DNA from: Casuarius casuarius
Taxonomy: Eukaryota > Chordata > Aves > Casuariiformes > Casuariidae
Assembly: GCA_003342895.1 (NCBI GenBank)
Contig: PTFA01000414.1
Coordinates: forward strand, 211,690 to 275,689
Direction: 5' to 3'
DNA length: 64,000 nt
In this document: one piece after another, positions 44,434-55,154 of the stretch
Layout of the letters: every line of letters starts with the position of its first letter
Position numbering within the stretch: position 1 is the first letter of the stretch
Notes under the pieces: model-generated
Told to the model about the DNA's origin: nothing
Seen by the model: the letters and a program-made list of their open reading frames with translations, nothing else
Database searches by the model: none
Position numbers and translations under genes: made by a program

Positions 44434-44764
44434 TTATATATAGAAAACTTTTGAAATTGCCAAGGCAATAGAATAGCTGACCTCCCTTTCAGCTTGCCTT
44501 GCCGAGCAAGTATGTGTTAGCATAACCGGGAGGGAGCCCCCTCCTAGAGGCGCCGGGATGGCGGGGCAGGAGTTTCTGCCTTGCAGCACCCCCCAGATTC
44601 CTCCACTGATGCCCAGTGGTAGTCGTGGAGTGAAAATGGATCATTTCAAAACACCAGGTACCTAAGGGCTCTCAAAAGACTTTTTTCACATACTGCATAA
44701 CCAAATCCAGACTGTGGCATTGCTTTTTTTTTTTTGATCTATCTCATTTTCTATACAATTATCA

Positions 44765-44815
44765 TCTTAGGGCCAGAATTTTAACAATATTAGGCACCTA
44801 CAGATTTAGAGAGAA
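44765..44815. repeat. Ancient MITE-like repeat fragment
   Basis: GGGCCAGAATTTTAACAATA and TTAGGCACCTACAGATTTAG resemble the GGGCCAGATTTTCAAAGG...TTTAGGCACCTA words of an ancient palindromic repeat common in turtles and crocodilians. Only one arm is visible. A single ambiguous base N follows at 44817. Confidence 0.5.
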
Positions 44816-44829
44816 ACNAAGTAAGATCA

Positions 44830-45600
44830 TGTGTTTACACTCTTTTAATTATCCTAGTAGACACTTATCTGCATTTTAAATGTCTTTCAATACGTGGCTA
44901 TTAGGGCCAGGTAATGCTAATTGTATGAGTAATTCTGTTGACTTAGTTACTCCCGTAAACATTGACAGAAGCAACCCCCCCTTAGTCAATATAAAACACT
45001 TCCCGGAAGAAAATACAAATTGCTCTTCATATCGTAACATTTTAACACAAAAATATCAATAAGAAGCTAAGTCAAAACTGCATTTTAGATTTAACAGATT
45101 ATTCAGCAGAAAAAGCCAAAACAATGAAGCTCTTATGAGTATGATAATAAGCAAACACAGACGTATTGCTTTTTCAGATCACAAAATCTCTATACCCAAG
45201 ATCAGTAGAAAACTAAGTAGAAAATGCTTTTTATAGGATTCAAATTCCAATTAAATTAGAGCAGATTATTCAACAAGAAAGCCTACAAAATGAAGTCTCA
45301 GTTTATGTATTGGAAAGCAAAATGCAAATATGTTGCTTTCCGGCTCGCAGGTTTTCAAACCAAAAGACAAACTTACTTTAAGTAAAAATGATTTCATTCA
45401 AATTCTGGGGGAATCGATTCAAGTAACTGATCCTCAACTGAATTATTCAGCTTTTTTATCAACAGACTTATTTCTTCCCTCTTTATTCTTAATTTGCCTA
45501 TTCATAAATTCTACTGCTTTGTCAGTCATAAGAAATACTTTCCAGTATCTTTGACAAAGCAAAAATTAGCAGGAAAAAGAACAGGCACATAAACGCTTCA
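44830..45600. repeat. AT-rich island with decayed tandem repeat of about 150-180 bp units
   Basis: Aligning the sequence to itself reveals degenerate tandem copies. CAGATTATTCA occurs at 45095 and 45262, and ATTGCTTTTTCAG-like words at 45019, 45165, 45332 and 45513 (spacings 146, 167, 181). Copies at 45165 and 45332 share several further words in order (AATGAAG, GCAAA, TAAGTA, AAAATG, ATTCAAATTC). Plus frame 3 is partly open (44880-45062, 45063-45236, 45330-45554), but homologous units are read in different phases, which argues against coding. Strongly AT-rich against GC-richer flanks. Origin unknown: old satellite or the remains of a transposon. Confidence 0.6.
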
Positions 45601-45652
45601 CTGCAGAATACTTCCTTGCAACGTAAGATATTTTTCTCTTCTTGGAGCTTTA

Positions 45653-45735
45653 GTGCCAGAAGAAATCAATGTGATCATCTAATCTAACCTTCCTGCACAG
45701 CGCATGCCGTACAGCTTCAGCCCCGTGGTTTTGGT
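45653..45735 (-). mobile_element. Old CR1-type 3' end fragment
   Basis: CCAGAAGAAATCAATGTGAT, then CATCTAATCTAACCTTCCTG, then GCATGCCGTACAGCTTC match in order the 3' end words known from turtle/crocodilian CR1 lineages (CATTGTGATCATCTAGTCTGACC, CCTGTATAACACAGGCCATAG). It is short and diverged, and lies at the right border of the AT-rich island. Confidence 0.6.
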
Positions 45736-45739
45736 TTGC

Positions 45740-47630
45740 CTGCAGGGATGGTTCCCAGGCTGCTGTTAGCAGGGACCAATTCGTAACCAGTAACTGGTAT
45801 TTGGTAGCTGCTGGGGGTGGGTGGGAAACCCGCGCATCTGGTGCTGGGGTCCTGAGCCGAACGACCGGCCGCGGCACCGCAGTGCCGGTGTTCAACCGAC
45901 GGTCCCTGCTCAGCTGCAGAGGCCAGCCGTGGCCTCGGGCATCACCAAGGGAAAAGCTTTTCTTTCAGAAATTCTCCTCCCGACTGAAAGGTCCCATGGG
46001 GTAGAACAACTTATTCTTTGCTAGACTGTTCTGTTACTCGATTTCCTTTGCTCTTAAAAACTGGTATCATCTCACCAGTTTGCAATTGCCTAGCTTTGAC
46101 TTCAAGCCATTGGATCTCATTATGTTAGCTTGTGTGGGTCGCGGGTGTTTCTAGGGGAAATACCAGTGATCATAAATCTTTCCTTTTGATCTACAAACAT
46201 CAATCTCTGCTGATCTAAAGAAGATTCAAAGGTTACAGTAAGAGCGTGAGTCAGAGGGCTAGAACTAGATAAAAATCCTAGTACTGTAATTTTATTAAGA
46301 TTTGGGAAATATTTTTAACAGGGGGACTAAATGTATCCTTAAATATACAACTTAAAAAGAAGGGAGGGATTTGTTCAGCTGACACATCAGAGGAATCATA
46401 GGACCTTAGAAACAATTTGTAAAACCTCATTAAAAAGAAAAAGGCTTCATGAATCCATCCAGCTTTCCTTAAGAACTTTGAACCTTTTTTCTTGACTCCA
46501 GTTTGGAGCTATTTGCCCCCGTAGCTGCTGAGCAATAACCTGCAGTTACATTCGTTTTCTGCCTCAGCGAGGTGACATCAGGCCCAAGCTGCAAACACTG
46601 CAAGACACAATGCCGGATAGCAGGAGTCATCCTGGAGCTGCTCATGGGCTCCCCACACCGCAGGAGGTGCGACACATGCTAATAAATGCAATCAGGATCA
46701 GGTTCCCTCCTCCATAACCACTTCTGATTCTCCAGTTTCTCCAAGCGACAGCTTTCTCCATGAGGCACTCATCAGCATGAAAGAATGAGTGGAAGGGGGA
46801 ATGTATGCATTTGGAGGTGGGGCTTTTGGGGACTGAGATGTGATCTTCCTTCCCCTCCCCTGTAAATATTACTTTATGGTGTCTCCACCATAAACTATCT
46901 TGCTGTCTTCATCTTCTGTTTGGAGGCATCACAGAAGAGAAACCAATGATGCTGTTGCCATTTTTGCTTCTCTGGAGAACAGGCTGGGAGGGCGCAGCAG
47001 CAAGGATCAGAGAGATTTGACAGAGGAAAGCTCAAGGATGGTGAGCAAGTGGGATGGGGACCAGCCCAGGGTCCACAATAGATGTAGTCAGGCTGCTTTG
47101 AGAAAGAGCAGCAGAGACACTGAGAAATGTTGCCTTCAGAGCAGCAACCATTGCAGCTGCAACACTTAGAGGGAGAAGATATTTGTCCTCTTGCTGTGTT
47201 CAAGCCACAGCAAAAGCTAGCAGCCCATGTTCTGGGTGGCATCTTTGACTGGATTTGGACCTTGCAGTGCCTCAGGTCAGGGTGTGAGTAAGTGAAGGCT
47301 GCTCTCTTCCAGCCTCCCCTTCCAGCCTGGGGCACTGGTTTCTTTTGGTGGGACAGTTTGCAATGGAGGGATAGATGCCCCCAGTCTGCCTCTTCTTCCT
47401 CCTGCCCCACAGATGTTCCTGCCATCTGATGCAGTTGCTCCAGTGACGGACCATCCCCGATCAGAGGTGAATCATCCCCAAATCCACTTCCTTTTCTTTC
47501 TCTCTTATAATACCGATACCCACCTCTCACCCCACTGGCTCTGATCAGGAAGGAGGCTTAATCCCAGTGGGTGAGCTAGTGGAGACAGCTGTTTTATACC
47601 TTAGCTGCATTGCATGAACCCCTAGCTCTG
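45740..47630. other. Non-coding, no recognised element
   Basis: Balanced sequence; AT-richer at 46020-46480 (for example TTTTATTAAGATTTGGG near 46291). No repeat or gene recognised. A minus frame at 46895-47530 (about 210 codons) is Cys/Ser/Pro-rich without domain. Confidence 0.45.
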
Positions 47631-47637
47631 TACTTAC

Positions 47638-47735
47638 CTTCCTTTACCCATCAGCCATCCGGAAACTCATTTCCCAGGGGAGGTCAAGCATAATGCAGCC
47701 CTTAATCGCTGCCTTTCTCTGAGAATACAGAGTCT
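47638..47735 (-). other. Candidate minus-strand non-coding exon, 98 bp
   Basis: In minus sense the acceptor ACCATCTTTCAG ends at 47736 and the donor GGAAG|GTAAGTACAG starts at 47637; the donor is a near-perfect consensus. All three frames contain a stop, so any exon here is non-coding or terminal. Same strand as the 26.3 kb polyadenylation candidate, but 21 kb away. Confidence 0.22.
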
Positions 47736-47980
47736 CTGAAAGATGGTCTGCCAGGAGGCTGGCTTCATCTCTGAGCCGCTGGAGTCATAAGCTGTCACCC
47801 TGGTAAGCAGCATCTTAGCCACCGCCGTTCAGAGAGTCCCATGTGTTGCCACCTCTTCCTGGCACCTCTCGTCATTTGCAAGAGTGCAGTGAGTGACAGC
47901 AAGGGAGACAGAGTCAGACGTGCTAATTTGGCTGCTCCACTGCCGCACCCCCCCACCCCGTCCATGCAGCTCATTTACTT
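47736..47980. other. Non-coding spacer
   Basis: Balanced DNA with a short C-run (CCCCCCCACCCC) near 47948. No repeat. Confidence 0.45.
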
Positions 47981-47983
47981 TGC

Positions 47984-48096
47984 GTCACAAAACCGCTGAG
48001 GTTGGAAGGCTGCTCTGGAGAGCGCCTAGTTTAACCCCCAGCTCAAAGCAGGGTCAACTGGAGCAGGTTGCTCAGGGCCTTGTGTCAACCCGCATC
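47984..48096 (-). mobile_element. CR1 LINE 3' fragment
   Basis: GGTTGGAAGGCTGCTCTGGA, AGCGCCTAGTTTAACCCCCA, GCTCAAAGCAGGGTCAACTG and GAGCAGGTTGCTCAGGGCCT follow in order the typical avian CR1 3' end (GGTTGGAAGGGACCTCTGGAG...CTAGTCCAACCCCC...GAGCAGGTTGCCCAGG). The element is in minus orientation, 5'-truncated, and the terminal short repeats are lost or degenerate. Confidence 0.85.
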
Positions 48097-48099
48097 CAA

Positions 48100-49715
48100 T
48101 TACAGGCATGCCTGCTGCCTAAATTATAGACAAGGTCAGACCCACTTGGCATATTTATAGGCCGAGCACCACAGGAATAGGGGGAGACTTGGCACCCCCC
48201 GCTCTGTCGGCCAGCCCAGCCCCGCTGCGGCATGCCGCAGTCAAGGCACCCCATGCTGCTCCCGCGGGGCTCATGCTGATATTCCATCCAACCCATTCCA
48301 GGCTTGCTGCAAATGCTCAACATGCTGCAGATTTTTGCCTCCTAGGATGTTAGAGGGACGCTGGAGGTTTTGGCAGCTGCACTGAGAGCAGCTGGGGTTT
48401 CTGGCATCCATGAAGCTATTGAAGATGGTTTACGTGTTTGCAGATGAAACTTTTGGTGCTTGAGGAAGAAGCGTCTCAACCTTTTTTTGCCTTGTTTCTT
48501 GCATGGGGGATGGCGGTTTACCACTCCTCGGTGCTCCGGTTGTGAGTGAAGGAGCCGTGGGAGTGGCACTCCTCCAGCACAGCTCTCCTAGTCTCCCAGC
48601 AGTTCCCCAGTCTTGTGCTGACACTTCCCAGTGTGCCAGCAAAGCAACCCTTGGCTGCCTGGTGTCATGCTGTCCAGTGGTGACTTCAGGATGTGCGGTG
48701 GGGGACAGAGCTGGGCTAGAGACACTCTTCTCATACAGCAGGTAAACCCTGCAGCCTCTGCTGACATTTAATATTGTCTTCATGTCTCCAAGTCCTTGTT
48801 TTTTTCTGTTGAGACAGCTTCATGGGAGCACCAAAGATTACTAAGTGCCCTAGGGAGAAGGATATGGGTTTTCTGGGAGAAGGGCTCAAACCACCCTCCT
48901 TCCAGATTTTAATGGCCACTTGACATGTAGAAGTTGGCAGCCGAGTGAAATCCTAGCTTGTATCCTCATCCCCATGTGGTCTGTGTTTTGTCTTTGCATA
49001 AGGAGAGCAGTCACATGTGCATGGGGTGGACAGGCTTGGAAAGAAGGCCTTTCTCCAGAATACAGGGGAAATTTAGGACACAGGAAGCTTCTCCCCAGCA
49101 GTTTCACCTAAAACGGGTCTGACATTGCTATGGGAATGCAGCAGAGATCCTCTTGCTCCACGGAAGAGACTCTGCCCCCCAGACCGTGTTGTCATACGGC
49201 TGAGGTGAGGTCTCAGCGGTCCCTCCATCCCTGTGGCTGTGCTTGGTGGGGTGCTGCGGGCTGCGCACTGCGGTGCCTGCCAGCGTTGTGTTGGAGGCGG
49301 TGTTGTCCGTCTGATTGACCTGCTCAAATAGAAGACAGTGGCTGGGAATTGGGAATAAGCCTTGCAAAATGACAGGTCTAGCTTTGAAATAGAGCATTTT
49401 TCCAAAGTCTCCTGTCTATCTGAATGTCTGACACGAATCCTTGTGAGGGGGTGAGGTGGCCTAGAGGGAGGAGGCAAGGAAACTTCTGATGCAGAGCCAG
49501 GGAGGAGTGGCTAGAAGTGGGACAAGCAGTCTCTGAGCCACCGACCAAAGGTGAGGCCACAAAAGATGGCTTGTTCCCCATGCTGTGGCTCAGGGATGCT
49601 TTATCATCACCGACTAAGCAGCTGGCTTTTAGGTCCTGCCTTGAACACAGCAAGGGGCACGACTCAAGCTTTGTTGTAAGAAAGGGACAAAAAGCAGGGC
49701 AGGGACTGACTGTGC
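48100..49715. other. Non-coding, no recognised element
   Basis: Balanced to GC-moderate sequence with overlapping short frames. No repeat or exon was supported. Confidence 0.45.
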
Positions 49716-49719
49716 TCCT

Positions 49720-49812
49720 GAAGAGCTGGGAAGGGAGAGGCAGACAGACAGGGACACTCAGGAGGAGAAAGGAAGAAGAGAGAGGGAAGGGGAGACAGAG
49801 AAAAGGGAGGCA
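49720..49812. repeat. Purine-rich (GA) tract
   Basis: Mostly G and A: GGGAAGGGAGAGGCAGACAG, then GAGGAGAAAGGAAGAAGAG and GGGAAGGGGAGACAGAG. Low-complexity DNA that creates Arg/Glu/Lys-rich frames on plus and Pro/Ser/Leu-rich frames on minus. Confidence 0.75.
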
Positions 49813-49879
49813 GTGCGGGGCAGTAGGGAAAGCCTGCATCCTCCATTTTGCTTCCCATTAAGATGGCGTGGCTGGCATG

Positions 49880-50070
49880 CAGCGTTCCCGCTCTCCGAGG
49901 ATAACGTGCTTTCTGTAGAGCTTTCTGCTCCACCAAGAGGGAATGAGAAAGCAATGTCAAATATATGTTTGAAATGTCAACAGAAGGGCCCTGCAAGATT
50001 GACTGCAGTCTCGTGAAATATTTAATTCTTTCTGTCCTCATGAAGAGAGACGTTATCCTGGATGAAACAT
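49880..50070. promoter_or_regulatory. Candidate conserved non-coding block
   Basis: AT-richer block between two purine tracts, with GTCAAATATATGTTTGAAATG near 49955, GTGAAATATTTAATTC near 50014 and GGATGAAACATTTATGC near 50059. No repeat match. Confidence 0.33.
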
Positions 50071-50076
50071 TTATGC

Positions 50077-50170
50077 AGGGGGAGGAGGGAAAGAGAGGGA
50101 GAGAAGAGGGGAGAGAGAGGGAGAAGAAGCGTGTGGAGAGGGAGGGAGCAGGGCTCTCTTTCTTTCTCTT
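50077..50170. repeat. GA tract followed by CT tract
   Basis: Bases 50077-50152 are almost pure purine (GGGGGAGGAGGGAAAGAGAG onward). After GG at 50151-50152 comes a pyrimidine run CTCTCTTTCTTTCTCTT (50154-50170). The pair can form a hairpin, and the purine run alone could form a triplex. Confidence 0.78.
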
Positions 50171-50179
50171 GCTGCCTAC

Positions 50180-50310
50180 CCCTAACAGGGCGCCTGTTTG
50201 ATCTGCCTGCCTATTACTCATCGCTGGAAATGTTGGATGTTGGTTCATTATCGCAGCCTCATTTATGTCTATCAGCACATTTTCTCCTTCTGGTGCTTTA
50301 TCTTTGCACA
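50180..50310. promoter_or_regulatory. Candidate conserved non-coding block (weak)
   Basis: Contains GCCTATTACTCATCGCTGG and GGTTCATTATCGCAGCC, then CATTTATGTCTATCAGC. Balanced composition, no repeat. Weak inference. Confidence 0.25.
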
Positions 50311-50454
50311 GATGTCTATGGCAAAGTGTTGGCCCACCTGTGTGTTGCCCAACAAGCCCCGAGACAGACCACGTCCGCTCCTGTCCCCACAGGGGTCCCC
50401 AGCGCAGCCCACCCCCAAGCGAGGTAGATGGCTGGGTGGCGGGGAGCTGGAGCT

Positions 50455-50525
50455 TGCGGGGGATGCTGGTGGCAGGGGGTGCCGGCGGCAGGGGATGCCG
50501 GCGGCGGGGGACACCAGCAGCAGCG
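50455..50525. repeat. Minisatellite, 16-18-bp unit, about four degenerate copies
   Basis: Degenerate copies of GGGATGCCGGCGGCAGG, with variants GGGATGCTGGTGGCAGG and GGGGACACCAGCAGCAG. GC-rich, with CCGGCGGC cores. The copies keep the Gly/Ala-rich open frames in this area. Confidence 0.75.
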
Positions 50526-50529
50526 TGGC

Positions 50530-51560
50530 CCAGCATGGCACACTGGCTACCGGGGCAGCGGTGGGACCAGCCGCAAGCCTGGCAGGGAAGCTGTCCGCTC
50601 CCAGGACAGCTTCTAGCCAGGTATTTGTGTCTGATGCTGCACATCCAAGGGCGAGGAGCACAACTGCGTCTAACCAAGCAGACGGGAAGAGGAATGAAAG
50701 GAAAACGTGCTTGTTATCTCCTTTCTCTGTTTGCTCAGTGGAGAACGCAGAGATGCGGTATCATCTGCTCTGCGTTCAAGGGCTTGCTGCCTGTCCATCT
50801 GTTTCGGGTTTGCTGAATGGGGAGCCTGCGAATAGACAGACAGCTTTGGGCTCCAGAGGGACCGCTTCATCGCGGCTACTTTCACCAAGGCTATATTTAA
50901 ACTATTACAGACTGACGGCAGTCAGGAGTCTTGTTCTTCCCCTTCTATAACCTGCATTCTGTCTGCTTTGTGCAATCATCTCATGACAGTGGTGGCTGAT
51001 CTGATGGGTCTTATTTGTTCATGGGAGTTGCCTTCGTTCAGGGAAAATGCCGTTGGTCTCAGGAACGAGCAGGTTGGAGATTGTCCAGGCAACGCTGAGC
51101 TGTATCCTGGGGCGGGAGGCCACCCGCAGCAGCAAAGCTGGCCCTGGGGAGCCGCAGGAGGCGCAGGGGGAATGGGATGCATGCAAAAGCTCAGGGGCCG
51201 TGCAGCCTGCCGGCTCGGGTGCTGGCGTGGCAGGGCATCCAGCTCTCCCCCAGGATGTGCAGCCTGGGGCAGGTGCCTGCAGCTCCTGTGCCTCCTTTCC
51301 TCTGCTACGCTGTGCCTCTGGCTTGTAGAAATGTGCCTTAAAACATGCTTATCTGGAGCCTCCTGGGCAGTGGAGCTTAATGCTGGTCTCTGGCATCTGT
51401 TGTAATGTCCATAACAGTGATAATCAATGTGAGGTCATGTTAGCAAAATCAGAACCTGCTGAGGAAATATCTCCCCACCCCTGAGAATTTCTGAGATTTA
51501 ATGGAAATGAATTCCTACCAGCAGCAAGAACAGGGATGTAAAATTTCAACAGTAGTAAGA
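50530..51560. other. GC-moderate non-coding stretch
   Basis: No repeat or exon recognised. AT-richer near 50885-50960 and from 51400. Confidence 0.45.
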
Positions 51561-51569
51561 AGTAAAAGC

Positions 51570-51600
51570 AAAAAAAAAAAACAAAAAAACCTTAAAAAAA
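51570..51600. repeat. A-rich tract
   Basis: Runs of twelve, seven and seven A separated by C and CCTT. It lies at the left of an AT-rich ancient-repeat segment. Confidence 0.8.
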
Positions 51601-51639
51601 CCCTTTTGATTCTACTGAATAGGGTTTTTAAAATAACTT

Positions 51640-51910
51640 CAAAACATTTTGATAGTTGCTTTTCATTTCTAGTCCTTTTTGCAAAACTATAAATTACCTT
51701 AGGTTTATTAACCTAAAAAATAGATTTTCTTTCACTTTGAACATGTCAAAAATGGGACATTTTGACCCTTTGGAGCCTTTTCCCAGAAGTTTTGTGAAAT
51801 GGGTAATTTGTCACAATTGATCCTTTCTTGGAAGGCTTTGAATTTCGACAAACTGGTATTTTCTGATGAAAACACATTAGTTGACAAATTCCCAAACCAG
51901 CTCTATTCAG
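51640..51910. repeat. Ancient amniote repeat fragment
   Basis: AAACATTTTGATAGTTGC, GGGACATTTTGACCC, TTTCGACAAACTGGTATTTT, CTGATGAAAACACATTAG and TTGACAAATTCCCAAACCAG follow the order of a dispersed repeat known from turtle genomes (words such as TTTCGACAAAATGGTATTTTCC and GACCAGCTCTA). It ends in CAGCTCTATTC. Related to the fragment at 29.2 kb; this copy is the better preserved. Family name not assigned. Confidence 0.55.
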
Positions 51911-51914
51911 ACTA

Positions 51915-52785
51915 TAGCTGTGATTTTAGGTTTCCAGAGCTAAGCGGAGACAGGTTTTGGTACATGATTAGGAGCTTTTAGGTACCCCACAGGGAAGCAT
52001 CATGTGAGCAGCTGCAGCTAGTGTTTAGGGTACCTGAAGTGAGGTAACCGGGACGGAGGCTGGCTCCGCGCAGAGGCCTCCACTTGCCGGGATTAGCTGT
52101 GCGGTGCCGGGGTGCGCAGACGGGGCGCTGCCACGTGGGCTGGGGTGGCCGTCCTGCAGCGTCAGTGCCGGGGCGAGCACGGCCCCCTCCCGCCTGCTCC
52201 CCTGTGTGAAATGCTGGCGTCCGTGTGAAGTGGTTTTAGCATCAGCACGAGCCAACACCCTGCGCGGAGGGCAAAGGCCTTTGTTTTGGGCCAAGTCAAC
52301 ACAGCAGGGTGGCAAAGGCGATGGCAGAAGTAGCATGATCCCGGCTTCCGGCCTCGGTCCTGACCCCACCGAGTGGGGCCGGGAGGGCCGAGCTAGCTCG
52401 GGTTCCCAGGCGTTTCAGGCATTGTTTTTTCCTGGGGAAACTGCCAGCTGCAGCACGCGGCAGTGACGGGGACACCTGTGCTTTTGGATGCCTCCTCCCG
52501 GGAAGCTGGACTGTCCCTGCAGCGGAGTTCACAGGGGCAGCAAACGGCAACTGGAGGGTAACAGCTTGCTGCTGCTGCCTCCCTCCGCCAGTTTTAAAGC
52601 CGTGACTGAGAGCTAAAAAGGGTGGTAGTATCTCATCGCCAGTCCGCTGAGCCATCTGCATCCCCACCTTGTTCTGCTTAATGGCGTGGCTGGCACGGGT
52701 GCGCAAGGCAGAGCAGCACACGGCAGCTCCGAAACGCGTGGCTCCCCTCACACTTCCCCTCTGAAACCACACGCAGTGGCATCGC
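51915..52785. other. Non-coding, GC-rich from 52.04 kb
   Basis: The left 100 bases are balanced; the remainder is CpG-containing GC-rich DNA with overlapping open frames. No gene or repeat recognised. Confidence 0.45.
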
Positions 52786-52789
52786 TGGC

Positions 52790-52985
52790 ATCCAAGCTGT
52801 TGTACTCACTGCAGCGTTAAACCTTGATAAATGCCTTTAATATTTAATTGGTCTTTAAGAAACATAAATAGGCAGGATATTAAATGCAACTCCTCAGGCA
52901 GAAGAAGGCTAGTAATATATGTTACCCAGCGACCGGTGGCATCCTGCAAAATGCACTTAGCGTGGTTTGAAATCTAGGACCTAGG
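52790..52985. promoter_or_regulatory. Candidate conserved non-coding block
   Basis: AT-rich block with CTTGATAAATGCC, TTTAATATTTAATTGGTC, GAAACATAAATAGGC and CTAGTAATATATG within about 110 bases, right of CpG-rich DNA. No repeat match. Confidence 0.4.
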
Positions 52986-52989
52986 AGAG

Positions 52990-54350
52990 ATTTCCTTTTC
53001 TTCTTTATGTTCGTGAAAGCAGGAAGCTGAGAGGCCCCAGAGAAAGCCCATTTCCTTCCGCCTCCGTGTCCATGAACAGCAGCCCAGCCCAGCTGTAGCC
53101 CGTGTGGAGTACTTGAGTATCATGCAGAGTGGTGTGGTGAGGGAGGGATGGTGCAAGAAGGCAGGCCAGACTCCTGCTCACTTGCAAAAGCAGATGCATG
53201 AGATCTGCACAGACCCTTGGATCTCCCCATGCCTCAAATGAGGGAGTGAGGGGAGGCCGTGCTGCTGAGCAGGCAGCAGGGATCTCCGCTGCCTGCTGGG
53301 AATCCCCCCGCCATGGGGTCCCACTTGGTCTCACAGCCGCAGCAGCGGTCCCATGGTGCCAAGCTCGGCAGTCATCGCTTGAGATGTTCTGGTGTGGCCT
53401 ATGGCTTTGGAGGAGAGACCAGCAAGCTCTGCTTGGGGACTTCTGGTGAGGAGGGATGTTCCCTGGCTTTCTTGGTGACCTTTGTAGGGGCTTTGCAGTC
53501 TGTGTCCCACTGAAACTTTTCCCTCTGTCCAAGCGAGTGGATTCATTGAAGCCTGGGCTGGTGGTAAGGGAAGAAGGAGGGAGCAAAAGGAGACATTTGT
53601 GACTATGTGGTGAATGTTGGAATAATGCTTGTGCCTCAGAAGCACAGGACATCTCTCGTATTTGCGTTATACCTCCAGAAAATCTTGTTTGCAGGATTGA
53701 GTGCAGAGGACATGGCTTGTTGGAACAGGCATTGTCTTTGGCAGCCTTGCTTACCTGTTCAGCTTGAACTCTCTTTGAGATCCTTCCCCCTTGGCCTAAG
53801 GAAATACCAGGCAGGGAACAGGAACAACAACCTGTGGGTTGAATGATTAATTGCACCCTGTGGGCAGCCAGAATAATGGCTTGCATATAACCTGCTAGCT
53901 GGACCCCTACTGCATCCAGCCATGTTTTCAATCATAAGTGGATTTGTGAAAGTCCAGGTGTGCTCATGGCCCTCCAGCAGATGGGAGAGCCCAGCTTGCA
54001 GAAAGGATTTGCAGTCTCTTCTCGACACGATGTTGCATGACCTGAGTTTCCAAGCAGAGCAGCAAGTGGGCTATTGTGCTGATGGGCAGAGATCTAGGAA
54101 TGGGCAGCTAACGGAGGAGCTGCAGCAAGGCACAGTAACATGCTCATGTTCCCACTGGAGAGTGGGAGCAAACTTTCTCTTATCTGGAGGTGGAGCCATC
54201 AATAATCCAGTCACAGAAACCGCCCTGCTTGGTATTGACACATGCAAGCTGATGCATGGCTTGTTCCTCAGAGTGGAGTTTATAGGTGCTAAAACGTGGG
54301 CACTGCACTGTCTCCAGAAATGAGACATGCACATTAGTTATGCATCCTCC
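52990..54350. other. Non-coding, no recognised gene
   Basis: A 308-codon minus frame (53005-53931) has Ser/Ala/Leu/His-rich composition and no domain, and overlaps other frames on plus. AATGATTAATTGCACCC near 53844 is a small TAAT-rich spot. A CTCF-like core CCAGCAGATGGG lies at 53974-53985. Confidence 0.42.
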
Positions 54351-54355
54351 ATGGT

Positions 54356-54389
54356 GCCTCTGAAGCCATGTTGCCTCTGAAGCCATGTT
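54356..54389. repeat. 17-bp tandem duplication
   Basis: Two exact copies of GCCTCTGAAGCCATGTT at 54356-54372 and 54373-54389. Identical copies suggest a recent duplication. Confidence 0.9.
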
Positions 54390-54394
54390 GCATG

Positions 54395-55145
54395 CTAACG
54401 AGATCACCAGAATCCCTTCTGCCCTGACCCCCGCGGGCTGCCTTAGCTGAATGGGCGTTGTTAATTCTGTCCACTAAAAAACGTTTCCTGAGGATCCAGC
54501 AGTTATGCAATTTCCAGTAGCAGGTAGTGATGAGAGATAGCCCTGGATCCTAAACACCTGAAAGTTCAGCTGGGAATAAGGCTACGGAGCCAATTTAGGG
54601 GACTGAACCACTGGGCTGTATCCTCAGCAGAGGAAAGCAGCGGCAGTTCCTCCAGCTGCAGTGCAACAGTGCTAAGTTACCTCAGCTCACAATTTTGCAG
54701 GATTTACCTGTGAATTCCCATCTTCAATTGTGCCACGTTTTCACAGGACTTCAACCCTACACATCCTGGCTTAAGTCCGTCTTTTGGAAAGTCAGTTCCA
54801 CTACCCCAGTGAGACACTGGCATGGAATCACAATCCAAAGCTTGTACCTGGCTGTTGTTTCGAAGAGCAAGTTATGGAAATAAAGCAGCTGTATGGGCAG
54901 ATACACTCAGGAAAACTTCAAAAGCCCTAAAAAGCCCCTACTCAACCATCTTTGAAAGTTCGCAGGAGATTCAACTGATGTGTCGAGGGAAAATTTAGCT
55001 TTATTAGAGAGCCTGGGGTTCAGTCATTCCCCCCAACCATCTGAGCTAGTAATCCTGGCAGCAAAGGTGGGAGTAATGCAAAGTGCTGTCAGCTAGCACA
55101 CTTGTCCAACTCTTTCAGCGATGCCAGCACAAGTGCTGGGTGAAC
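54395..55145. other. Non-coding, no recognised element
   Basis: Balanced DNA with no frame above about 65 codons. Ordinary. Confidence 0.45.
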
Positions 55146-55154
55146 CTCCATAGA

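Noticed and set aside
49664..50677. Longest minus-strand open frame (337 codons)
   Set aside because: It spans two purine tracts and a minisatellite, which keep frames open by composition; residues are Ser/Pro/Leu/Ala-rich with no domain, and no splice or start context.
53005..53931. 308-codon minus frame
   Set aside because: No recognisable motif, overlapping open frames on plus, GC-moderate composition; looks like chance.
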